Source: an uncultured Bacilli bacterium
GTDB lineage: Bacteria > Bacillota_I > Bacilli_A > RF39 > UBA660
DNA length: 14,908 bases
NCBI GenBank assembly: GCA_947628685.1
Contig: CANRAT010000037.1
Coordinates: forward strand, 1 to 14,908
Direction of reading: 5' to 3'
The notes below the pieces were generated by a model that was not told the origin of the DNA, did no database searches, and saw nothing but the letters and a program-made list of their open reading frames with translations. The position numbers and the translations under genes are program-made. Positions 8,455-14,908 of this stretch are shown here, piece after piece. Position 1 is the first letter of the stretch. Each line of letters opens with the position of its first letter.

Positions 8455-8486
8455 ATTCTACCACGCCCCCCCCCCCTACATGTCAA
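8455..8486 (-). promoter_or_regulatory. Promoter of the pilin-like gene with G-tract spacer, probably phase-variable
   Basis: On the minus strand a perfect -35 TTGACA (8486-8481) is followed by TGTA, eleven G, CGTGG, then TAGAAT (8460-8455; 5 of 6 to consensus). The spacer is 20 bp, beyond the 16-18 bp that sigma-A promoters favour, and no better -10 lies at 17-19 bp. Eight or nine G would give 17 or 18 bp. The start would lie near 8448, just before the ribosome site and the ATG at 8431. As sequenced the promoter is predicted to be weak or off. Confidence 0.7.
8466..8476. repeat. Homopolymer of 11 C (11 G on the coding strand)
   Basis: An uninterrupted C11 run in DNA that is otherwise very poor in G and C. 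It is the longest G/C homopolymer I see in the window and sits exactly inside a promoter spacer. Tracts of this length are prone to slippage during replication, and their length in an assembly can be uncertain. Confidence 0.95.
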
Positions 8487-8490
8487 GAGT

Positions 8491-8516
8491 AAAAAAAAAT
8501 TAGGTCTCCCTAATTT
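8491..8516 (-). terminator. Rho-independent terminator of the gatCAB-asnS-aspS cluster
   Basis: A perfect 8-bp inverted repeat (AAATTAGG at 8497-8504 with CCTAATTT at 8509-8516) with a 4-nt loop runs on the minus strand into nine T. One arm overlaps the aspS stop codon (8517-8515). It ends only a few bases before the -35 of the pilin-like gene. Confidence 0.82.
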
Positions 8517-10248
8517 ATCTAATTTTAATATGTACCTCTCTTAATTGTTTCTCATCTACTTCACTTGGGCATCCCATCATAGCATCATATCCTGAAACAC
8601 TCATTGGGAATGCTTGAACTTCTCTTAAATTTGGTTCATCTTTTAAAAGCATTATTATCCTATCTATTCCAGGTGCCATTCCTGCATGAGGAGGTACACC
8701 ATATTTAAACGCATTATATAAAGAACTAAACTTAGTTTCTAATACGTCTTTAGAATATCCTACAATACTAAATGCTTTCTTTAAAGATTCTAAATCATGG
8801 TTCCTTACTGCTCCTGATGCCATTTCATTACCATTACATACAAAGTCAAATTGATGAGCAAGAACATCTTCTATATTAGAAGAAAGTGCATCTATACCAC
8901 CTTTTGGCATAGAAAACGGATTATGACAAAATTCATACTTTTCTTCTTCCTCATTATATTCAAACATAGGAAAATCATTTATTATGCAAAATTCAAATTT
9001 ATTTGGATCAATTAAATCTAACTTTCTTCCAAGTTCAGTTCTAATCATTCCTGCATATTTACTTGCTACCCTTACATTTTTATCTGCTATAAAGAATAAT
9101 ACTCCATTTGTTTTTAGATTAGACATTTTTATTAAATTTTCTCTATCTTCATCTGTTAAAAATTTATCTATTGGGCCTTTAAATGTTCCATCAAGGAGTG
9201 TTAAATAACCTATACCTGGCATACCAATACTATTTGCATAATCTACAAGTTCATTAAACCAACTGTTGGGTTTATCACCTATATCGTCTACTTTAATTGC
9301 TCTAACACATGCGCCTTTAAATGGTTTAAAATCTGACTTGATAAATATATTGCTTACATCTATTATTTCAAGTGGATTTCTAAGGTCTGGTTTATCTGTT
9401 CCATATTTTAGCATAGAATCTTTATATGATATTCTTCTAAATGGTTTAGGTGAAACTAATTTATTTGAAAATGTAGTAAATGTATCATAGAAAATATCCT
9501 CTCCTACTTTATATACATCCTCTTCATCAACAAAAGACATCTCAAAATCTAATTGATAAAATTCAAGCGTTCTATCACTCCTTTGATCTTCATCTCTAAA
9601 ACATGGCGCAATCTGATAATATTTATCAAATCCTGATACCATTAATATTTCTTTAAATACTTGTGGGGCTTGTGGGAGTGCATAAAATTTACCATGAAAT
9701 TTTCTAGATGGAATAATAAAATCTCTAGCACCTTCTGGTGATGATGCAGTTATAATAGGTGTTTGTACTTCTGTAAAGTCAAGCGAGTCCATTTTATTTC
9801 TTAAAAATTTTAATACTTTAGCACGTAGATTAATATTACTTCTAACTTTATCATTTCTAAGATCTAAATATCTATATTTAAGTCTTATATCTTCACTTAC
9901 ATTAGTACTTGTAACTACTTCAAATGGAAGTTCATTAGGTGCTTTTCCTAATACGTCTATAGAGTCTACTAATATTTCAATAGTTCCTGTAGATATATGG
10001 TCATTATAATCGTCTATAGATCTTTTTCTTACTGTTCCTTTTACAGTTACACTCGATTCTTTAGTAAGACCATCAAACATTTTACTATCATTACTAACTA
10101 TTTGTACTACTCCTTTTTCATCTCTAATATCTAGGAATATTACTCCTCCGTGGTCACGGATATTAGCAATCCATCCAGCTATTTTAACCTCACTACCTAT
10201 ATATGATTCATCTACTAAGCCACAATATACTGTTCTATATTTGTTCAT
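8515..10248 (-). CDS. aspS: Aspartyl-tRNA synthetase, resembling the non-discriminating Asp/Asn type
   Basis: A 577-residue bacterial-size class II synthetase that attaches Asp to tRNA(Asp) and possibly tRNA(Asn). It has an N-terminal OB anticodon-binding domain (~1-105), a flipping loop SSPEGARDF (169-177), motif 2 starting FRDEDQRSDR (217-226), a GAD insertion (~290-420) and motif 3 GMAPGIDR (523-530). The OB-fold reads RDHGG (31-35), with His where discriminating bacterial AspRS usually have Leu. NGNEMASGAVRNHD (472-485) and the REVHIKI ending also resemble alphaproteobacterial and chlamydial Asp/Asn enzymes. The ATG at 10248 is chosen because AGGAGG lies 4-5 nt upstream; the in-frame TTG at 10269 would place that site inside the gene. 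It begins 8 nt after asnS. The enzyme family is certain; relaxed specificity is inferred. Confidence 0.96.
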   Translation of the reverse strand: MNKYRTVYCGLVDESYIGSEVKIAGWIANIRDHGGVIFLDIRDEKGVVQIVSNDSKMFDGLTKESSVTVKGTVRKRSIDDYNDHISTGTIEILVDSIDVLGKAPNELPFEVVTSTNVSEDIRLKYRYLDLRNDKVRSNINLRAKVLKFLRNKMDSLDFTEVQTPIITASSPEGARDFIIPSRKFHGKFYALPQAPQVFKEILMVSGFDKYYQIAPCFRDEDQRSDRTLEFYQLDFEMSFVDEEDVYKVGEDIFYDTFTTFSNKLVSPKPFRRISYKDSMLKYGTDKPDLRNPLEIIDVSNIFIKSDFKPFKGACVRAIKVDDIGDKPNSWFNELVDYANSIGMPGIGYLTLLDGTFKGPIDKFLTDEDRENLIKMSNLKTNGVLFFIADKNVRVASKYAGMIRTELGRKLDLIDPNKFEFCIINDFPMFEYNEEEEKYEFCHNPFSMPKGGIDALSSNIEDVLAHQFDFVCNGNEMASGAVRNHDLESLKKAFSIVGYSKDVLETKFSSLYNAFKYGVPPHAGMAPGIDRIIMLLKDEPNLREVQAFPMSVSGYDAMMGCPSEVDEKQLREVHIKIR

Positions 10249-10256
10249 TTTTCCTC

Positions 10257-11633
10257 CTAATAATCGCAATTTCCAGGCGTTCTATAATATGGAATTACAT
10301 CTCTTATATTATCTACACCAGTTAAGTATATGAGTAATCTTTCAAATCCCATACCAAATCCTGAATGGATACATCCACCATATTTTCTTAAATTCAAGTA
10401 CCAATCTAGTGAATCTTTATCCATTTTAAGTTCATCCATGCGCTTAACTAACTTATCATAATCTTCTTCTCTTTGAGATCCACCCATAAGTTCTCCTGCG
10501 CCAGGTACTTCGAGGTCAACTGCAGCAACAGTTTTACCATCAGCATTTTGTTTCATATAAAATGCTTTAATATCTTTAGGCCAGTTTTTAATAAATACAG
10601 GGCCGTTAAAATATTCTGTTATATATTTTTCATGTTCTTTTGCGATATCTTCACCATATTCTGGTTCAAATTCCCATTTAACATCTGCTTCTTTTAATAT
10701 TTTTATTACATCTTCATGGTCAATACGAGTAAATTTGCTACTAACAAGTTTAGTTAGTTTATCGATTAATCCTTTTTCTATAAAACTATCAAATAATTTC
10801 ATCTCTTCTTTAGCATTATCAAGTACATACTTAACCACATATTTAAGCATGTCTTCCATAATATCCATATCGCCCTCAAGATCGCAGAAAGCTATTTCAG
10901 GTTCTATCATCCAAAATTCTGAAGCATGCGTTTTTGTATTTGAATTTTCTGCTCTAAATGTAGGACCAAATGTATATGCTTTTTTGTATGCTAGTGCGAA
11001 TGTTTCTGCTTCTAATTGACCACTTACTGTCAAAGCAGTTTGTTTAGAAAAGAAATCTTTTGAATAATCAACCTTACCACTTTTAGCAATTTTTTCTAAA
11101 TCTAGTGTGGTTACTTGAAACATCTCACCTGCTCCTTCGCAGTCACTTGATGTAATAAGTGGTGCATGGAAATAAACATATCCATTTTCTTGAAAGTATT
11201 TATGTATTGCGTATGCTGCAACGCTTCTTACACGAAATACTGCATTAAAAAGATTTGTTCTTGGACGAAGATATGCAATTTCTCTTAAATATTCACGAGT
11301 TGGTCTACCCTTTGATTGAAGTGGGTAATCATCTTGGCAATCACCTAGAAGTGTTATGTCACTTGCTTTAAGTTCAAAATCTTGATTACCATTTGATTTT
11401 ATCAAAGTTCCCTTTACTTTTATTGCAGAACCTAATTTTAGTTTACTAATACTTTCAAATGAAGATAATTTGTTATCATAAACTACTTGTAAATTTTTAA
11501 GATATGTTCCATCGTTAAAATCTATGAATCCAAACTCTTTTTGCTTTCTATGACTTTTAATCCAACCACTTAAAGTAATTTCCTTATCTAAATATTTTTC
11601 ATAATCTTTATATATATCTTTTAAATCTAGCAT
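10257..11633 (-). CDS. asnS: Asparaginyl-tRNA synthetase
   Basis: A 458-residue class II synthetase charging tRNA(Asn) with Asn. It has an N-terminal OB domain (~15-100), motif 2 around FRAENSNTKTHASEFWMIEPE (~226-246), the AsnRS-typical PKDIKAFYMK (352-361) and GELMGGSQREE (380-390), motif 3 GFGMGFERL (425-433) and the closing NIRDVIPYYRTPGN. These separate it from AspRS. I place the start at 11633, where AAAGGTG lies upstream and the gene begins 4 nt after the gatB stop. An in-frame ATG at 11660 would overlap gatB by 23 nt and has no ribosome site. Its presence means the cell need not rely on amidation for Asn-tRNA(Asn), which makes the neighbouring amidotransferase interesting. Confidence 0.97.
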   Translation of the reverse strand: MLDLKDIYKDYEKYLDKEITLSGWIKSHRKQKEFGFIDFNDGTYLKNLQVVYDNKLSSFESISKLKLGSAIKVKGTLIKSNGNQDFELKASDITLLGDCQDDYPLQSKGRPTREYLREIAYLRPRTNLFNAVFRVRSVAAYAIHKYFQENGYVYFHAPLITSSDCEGAGEMFQVTTLDLEKIAKSGKVDYSKDFFSKQTALTVSGQLEAETFALAYKKAYTFGPTFRAENSNTKTHASEFWMIEPEIAFCDLEGDMDIMEDMLKYVVKYVLDNAKEEMKLFDSFIEKGLIDKLTKLVSSKFTRIDHEDVIKILKEADVKWEFEPEYGEDIAKEHEKYITEYFNGPVFIKNWPKDIKAFYMKQNADGKTVAAVDLEVPGAGELMGGSQREEDYDKLVKRMDELKMDKDSLDWYLNLRKYGGCIHSGFGMGFERLLIYLTGVDNIRDVIPYYRTPGNCDY

Positions 11634-11637
11634 ATTA

Positions 11638-13059
11638 TCACCTTTTATCCATTTCTTCATTTATTATATCTCTAGTAAGTGTTGGATTTGCCTTACCACG
11701 AGTTTCTTTCATTACTTGACCCACAAAGTAGTCAAATGTATTTTTACCTTTTCTATGATCTATTATTAAATCTGGTCTTTCATCTAATAATCTAACTACT
11801 ATATCACGTATAGTTTTATCATCTGTTATTTGTGTGAGTCCTAATATTTTTACAACCTCTTCTGGTTCTTTTTTATCTTCTACACATTTAAAGAATACTT
11901 CTTTACTTTGTTTAGATGAAATTTTACCTTTATCAACCATATTTATTAAATCTACAAGCATTTTTGGAGTTAAATAAAAATCATCAATACCAATTTCATA
12001 TTTATTTAAGTATCCTAAAATTATACTTGTTATAAAGTTAGAACTACTTTTAGGATTAGCACCTAGTTTAATTGTTTCTTCAAAGTAATCTGATACTTTT
12101 TTATCTTTTACAAGTATATCTGAATCATATCTAGAAAGGTTATATTCACCTATGTATTTTTCTACTCTTTCAAATTGTAACATAGGTATTTCACTTTTTA
12201 TTTCTTCTATAAAATCATCTGTTATTTTTATAGGAGGTATATTAGGTTCTATATAATATTTATAATCTACCGCATCTACTTTAGAACGCATTGGGTATGT
12301 TTTTAAATCTTCATCGTCAAAACGTCTAGTTTCTTGCGTGATTTTCCCACCGCTTTCAAGTATTTCAGTTTGTCTTTTTATTTCATATTCTATTGCAAGA
12401 CGTACGTTGTTGAAACTATTTATATTTTTCATCTCTACTTTAGTTCCTAACTCTTTAGCGCCTTCTTCCATAAGTGAAACGTTAACATCACATCTCATCT
12501 GTCCTCTATCTGTACGCGCTTCTGATACTCCTGTATAAAGAAATATTCCTTTTAATGCCTCAAGAAAAGTTAGTGCTTCATCTACTGAATAAAGGCAAGG
12601 CTCTGTAACAGTTTCTAAAAGAGGTACTCCTGCTCTATTATAGTCAATTAAAGAATAAGTACCGAAGTGGTCTAATGAAGCAGTATCTTCTTCAAGATGG
12701 ATATTATTTATATATACTTTCTTATCAGTACCATTTACATTAATCATTACATATCCATTAACTCCAACAGGTTTTGTTTCCTGAGTTATTTGATATCCTT
12801 TAGGCAAGTCTGGATAGTAATAATTTTTTCTATCAAACATTACTACATCAGGTGTTTTGCAGTTAAGTGCGAGTGCCATCATAAGGGATTTTCTAAATGC
12901 TTCTTTATTTGCAACAGGAAGTATACCAGGAAGTCCTAAATCTACAGTATCTACATTTTCATTAGGATATTCTGAATACGAGTTTAAAGCACTCGAAAAG
13001 TTTTTAGAGTTTGTTTTAACCTCACAGTGTACTTCAAGTCCAATAACTACTTTATACAT
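11638..13059 (-). CDS. gatB: Asp-tRNA(Asn)/Glu-tRNA(Gln) amidotransferase subunit B
   Basis: The 473-residue GatB subunit binds mischarged tRNA and carries the kinase site that phosphorylates the Asp or Glu side chain before amidation. The N-terminal VVIGLEVHCEVKTNSK (4-19), FDRKNYYYPDLPKGYQI (75-91) and HLEEDTASLDH (121-131), with the acidic residues of the catalytic site, are typical. The C-terminus has the helical tail that contacts tRNA, ending GQVMKETRGKANP...NEEMDKR. The segment at 20-45 lacks the Cys zinc ligands found in some GatB proteins, as in the zinc-less Staphylococcus type. AAAGGAGG precedes the ATG by about 7 nt, and the start overlaps the end of gatA by 8 nt, which points to coupled translation and equal subunit amounts. 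Confidence 0.97.
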   Translation of the reverse strand: MYKVVIGLEVHCEVKTNSKNFSSALNSYSEYPNENVDTVDLGLPGILPVANKEAFRKSLMMALALNCKTPDVVMFDRKNYYYPDLPKGYQITQETKPVGVNGYVMINVNGTDKKVYINNIHLEEDTASLDHFGTYSLIDYNRAGVPLLETVTEPCLYSVDEALTFLEALKGIFLYTGVSEARTDRGQMRCDVNVSLMEEGAKELGTKVEMKNINSFNNVRLAIEYEIKRQTEILESGGKITQETRRFDDEDLKTYPMRSKVDAVDYKYYIEPNIPPIKITDDFIEEIKSEIPMLQFERVEKYIGEYNLSRYDSDILVKDKKVSDYFEETIKLGANPKSSSNFITSIILGYLNKYEIGIDDFYLTPKMLVDLINMVDKGKISSKQSKEVFFKCVEDKKEPEEVVKILGLTQITDDKTIRDIVVRLLDERPDLIIDHRKGKNTFDYFVGQVMKETRGKANPTLTRDIINEEMDKR

Positions 13060-14497
13060 CGTATTCCTCCTTTATAAGGTCTTTGTATCCTAAAGACTCT
13101 TCTATTTTATTTGCTATATTGAGTGTAAGTGCATCATCAAAAGCCTTACCTGTTATATTTATTCCAACAGGCATATTATTTACAAATCCATTTGGTATTG
13201 TTATACTTGGAAAACCTCCAAAATTAGCAATTGCCATATGATTTTCTAAAATTAAATATCTACCACTCATTCTATCTATTTCACTATCAAATTTTGGTGC
13301 GATACCACCACTAGCAGGTAAAATCATCGCATCATATTTTTCAAATAATTCATTCATTTTATCTACTATTAAATGTCTTAATCTTTGAGCATTTTTAAAT
13401 AATCTTTCTTGATTTTCTCTTTGAAGTATATAGCTTCCTAGTATAAATCTTCTTTTTATAAGTTCACTAAATCCTTTAGTTCTAGCATCAAACATAATAT
13501 CGTTTATATTATCCCCCTCACCTCGTGGTCCAAAAGGGATACCAGTAAGGTTTGAATTGTTGCTTGTTGCTTCAGCAGAACTTATAGTCATATATGCTGG
13601 ATATATAGCTTTCAGTAATTTTTCATCTATTGATACTTCTTCTACTTCAAATCCAATACTCTTACAAATTTTTATAGTTTCTTTAAACTTATTTAATATT
13701 TCTAGAGTTTCCATCCCTGCATCTTTATAAAGATTAGGATCTGTTATCTCTTTAACATAAAATAATTTTTTACCTTTTATATCATTATCTATAACATCTA
13801 TATATTTTATATCTTCATCAGGAAGTGACGTCATATCTCTTTCGTCAAATCCTTTTAGGATATCTGTAACAATACTAGCATCTCTAACACATCTTGTAAA
13901 ACATCCGACATGGTCTAGGCTAGATGCAAATGGAAATAGTCCGTATCTAGAAATTCTACCATATGTAGGTTTAAATCCAACAACTCCTCCAAATGCAGCA
14001 GGTTTTCTTATTGAATCTCCTGTATCAGAGCCTATTGAAAATGGAACTATACCAAGAGCAACACTTGCAGCAGATCCAGCACTAGATCCACCTATTTCAC
14101 GAGTATCATCCCATGGATTTTTAACTATTCCCGTATGTCCTGTTGTTCCAGTACCACCCATAGCAAGTTCATCAAGTACTGTTTTTCCAACAAGTACTGC
14201 ACCAGCAGCCTGTAATTTTTTATATACAGTTGCTGAATATACAGGAACATAATTTTTAAGTATGTTAGATGATGCAGTAGAAAGTATACCTTTAGTTGAA
14301 AAATTATCTTTGAGTGCATATGGAATCCCACTTAAAAGCGAGTTAGATAAAGCTTCTTCTTTTTTATCTATTATTGTTACAAACGAATTAAATTTTTCTT
14401 GATATTTATGAGCTTTTAAGTTAGATTCATTAAATAACTCTAAACTAGTTACTTTACCACTATCAAGATCACTTCTTAAATCTAATATAGTTTTCAT
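13052..14497 (-). CDS. gatA: Asp-tRNA(Asn)/Glu-tRNA(Gln) amidotransferase subunit A, with altered glutamine-site residues
   Basis: The 481-residue GatA releases ammonia from glutamine and channels it to GatB. The amidase triad is intact: Lys63 in GIPYALKDN, Ser138 in GGSSAGSAA and Ser162 in SDTGDSIRKP. The 75- and 24-residue spacings equal those of Staphylococcus aureus GatA (K79, S154, S178). Oddities: Asp161 replaces the usual Gly before Ser162. In the segment normally like SSNLxRxDG, here SNNSNLTGIPFG (312-323), the Arg that holds glutamine is missing and Asn is at that place. The second substrate contact, usually Asp, aligns with Glu418. These hand alignments suggest a divergent GatA, perhaps a paralog type. 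The ATG overlaps the gatC stop (ATGA). Confidence 0.95.
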   Translation of the reverse strand: MKTILDLRSDLDSGKVTSLELFNESNLKAHKYQEKFNSFVTIIDKKEEALSNSLLSGIPYALKDNFSTKGILSTASSNILKNYVPVYSATVYKKLQAAGAVLVGKTVLDELAMGGTGTTGHTGIVKNPWDDTREIGGSSAGSAASVALGIVPFSIGSDTGDSIRKPAAFGGVVGFKPTYGRISRYGLFPFASSLDHVGCFTRCVRDASIVTDILKGFDERDMTSLPDEDIKYIDVIDNDIKGKKLFYVKEITDPNLYKDAGMETLEILNKFKETIKICKSIGFEVEEVSIDEKLLKAIYPAYMTISSAEATSNNSNLTGIPFGPRGEGDNINDIMFDARTKGFSELIKRRFILGSYILQRENQERLFKNAQRLRHLIVDKMNELFEKYDAMILPASGGIAPKFDSEIDRMSGRYLILENHMAIANFGGFPSITIPNGFVNNMPVGINITGKAFDDALTLNIANKIEESLGYKDLIKEEYDV

Positions 14498-14787
14498 TCT
14501 CCCACCACCTTTGGAACTTTAACTTGATTTGCCTTAGTTGATGAAGCATTTGCTAAAACTTCTTCATTAGTTAAACATGGCCTAGCAATATCTTCTCTAA
14601 GGTGAGCATGATATATAACATATGGGAATGTCATAGGCGTAACTTCTTCAATCCCTTTAATCTCACCAATTAGTGCCATGTGCTTTTCTATTGTCTCAAA
14701 TTCTTTAAGTGTTCTATCATACCCTTCATCATCCATATCAAACATTAATTTTGCTGCATAATCTTTTAATTTTTCTTTTGTTACCAT
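14494..14787 (-). CDS. gatC: Asp-tRNA(Asn)/Glu-tRNA(Gln) amidotransferase subunit C
   Basis: A 97-residue protein of usual GatC length. GatC wraps around GatA and steadies its contact with GatB. The C-terminal half shows the family pattern: LREDIARPCLTNEEVLANAS (63-82), close to the common LREDxx...LxNA, and the VPKVVGE ending. AGGAGG sits 5-6 nt before the ATG. The first gene of the cluster, it shares four bases with gatA. I find no convincing promoter between it and the tRNA terminator. Confidence 0.93.
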   Translation of the reverse strand: MVTKEKLKDYAAKLMFDMDDEGYDRTLKEFETIEKHMALIGEIKGIEEVTPMTFPYVIYHAHLREDIARPCLTNEEVLANASSTKANQVKVPKVVGE

Positions 14788-14801
14788 AATATCCTCCTAA
14801 C

Positions 14802-14825
14802 AAAAAAACAAGCCATAAGACTTGT
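14802..14825 (-). terminator. Terminator hairpin between tRNA-Asn and gatC
   Basis: Read on the minus strand, ACAAGTC (14825-14819) pairs with GGCTTGT (14814-14808), including one G-U pair, around a TTAT loop and is followed by six T. It ends about 4 nt before the gatC ribosome site. It would end the tRNA transcript or, if leaky, set how much read-through reaches gatC. Confidence 0.65.
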
Positions 14826-14838
14826 ACTATTTTTAAAA

Positions 14839-14908
14839 TGGCGCCTCTTGTAGGACTCGAACCTACGACCTAACGGTTAACAGCCGTGCGCTCTACCGAC
14901 TGAGCTAA
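14839..14908 (-). tRNA. tRNA-Asn (anticodon GTT), first six bases outside the window
   Basis: On the minus strand the sequence gives the D arm (TAGCTCAG...GAGC), an anticodon loop CTGTTAA with anticodon GTT (14881-14879), the T arm GTAGG-TTCGAGT-CCTAC, the 3' acceptor strand AAGAGGC, discriminator G and an encoded CCA (14841-14839). The missing 5' strand should be GCCTCTT, of which the last T is at 14908. Its place beside asnS, aspS and gatCAB fits its use as their substrate. Confidence 0.95.

Noticed and set aside
10246..10269. TTG start for aspS at 10269
   Set aside because: The AGGAGG site would lie within the coding sequence; the ATG at 10248 fits it.
11631..11660. Upstream ATG for asnS at 11660
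   Set aside because: It lacks a ribosome site and overlaps gatB by 23 nt, whereas 11633 has AAAGGTG and matches the family's usual N-terminus.
14125..14331. 68-codon minus-strand frame inside gatA
   Set aside because: It is another frame of a gene with intact catalytic motifs throughout; the product has no recognisable features.
14788..14838. T-box or other riboswitch ahead of the synthetase cluster
   Set aside because: The gap is only about 50 nt and is filled by a simple terminator hairpin; there is no room for a T-box leader.
1..14908. TGA read as Trp (mycoplasma-type code)
   Set aside because: Trp codons are TGG in conserved positions, and gatB, gatC and esaB end properly at TGA.
1..14908. 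CRISPR arrays, insertion sequences, attachment sites, rRNA
   Set aside because: I saw no regularly spaced repeats, transposase motifs, flanking direct repeats or rRNA sequence.

Overview
All genes in this window lie on the minus strand, so transcription runs from high to low coordinates. The DNA is very AT-rich. Trp is encoded by TGG and TGA is used as a stop (gatB, esaB and others), so the standard bacterial code applies. A Firmicutes-type type VII secretion ATPase (EssC) with its EsaB/YukD partner, a lipoprotein with a lipobox, GatCAB and very tight gene packing point to a low-GC monoderm Bacillota, perhaps an uncultured host-associated lineage. The lineage is inference; no 16S or other marker is present.

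Layout in transcription order. (1) 14908-8491: a tRNA-Asn(GTT), cut by the right edge and followed by a terminator hairpin, then a compact cluster gatC-gatA-gatB-asnS-aspS with overlaps or gaps of only a few bases, closed by a terminator that overlaps the aspS stop codon. The cluster is devoted to Asn/Asp (and possibly Gln) tRNA charging. It encodes both a direct route to Asn-tRNA(Asn) (AsnRS) and the parts of the indirect route: an AspRS that resembles the non-discriminating Asp/Asn type, plus the amidotransferase. (2) 8490-6655: a single gene for a 550-residue surface-type protein with a type IV prepilin N-terminus and a C-terminal formylglycine-generating-enzyme/C-type-lectin-like region. 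It has its own promoter and terminator. (3) 6676-1735: essC and esaB, overlapping, with their own promoter and terminator. (4) 1719-1: a lipoprotein with an HExxH metallopeptidase signature, behind a near-consensus promoter and cut by the left edge.

The most striking signal is the promoter of the pilin-like gene. A run of 11 G (coding strand) sits between a perfect TTGACA and a TAGAAT, making the spacer 20 bp. Loss of two or three G would give 17-18 bp. This is the layout of a slipped-strand, phase-variable promoter. The same gene ends in about 130 bp of much higher GC and different codon use that encodes the part of the lectin-like fold that diversity-generating retroelements (DGRs) rewrite in other systems. 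Together they suggest a surface protein whose expression is switched and whose binding face may be exchanged. No reverse transcriptase or template repeat is in the window, so the second half of that idea is only a hypothesis.
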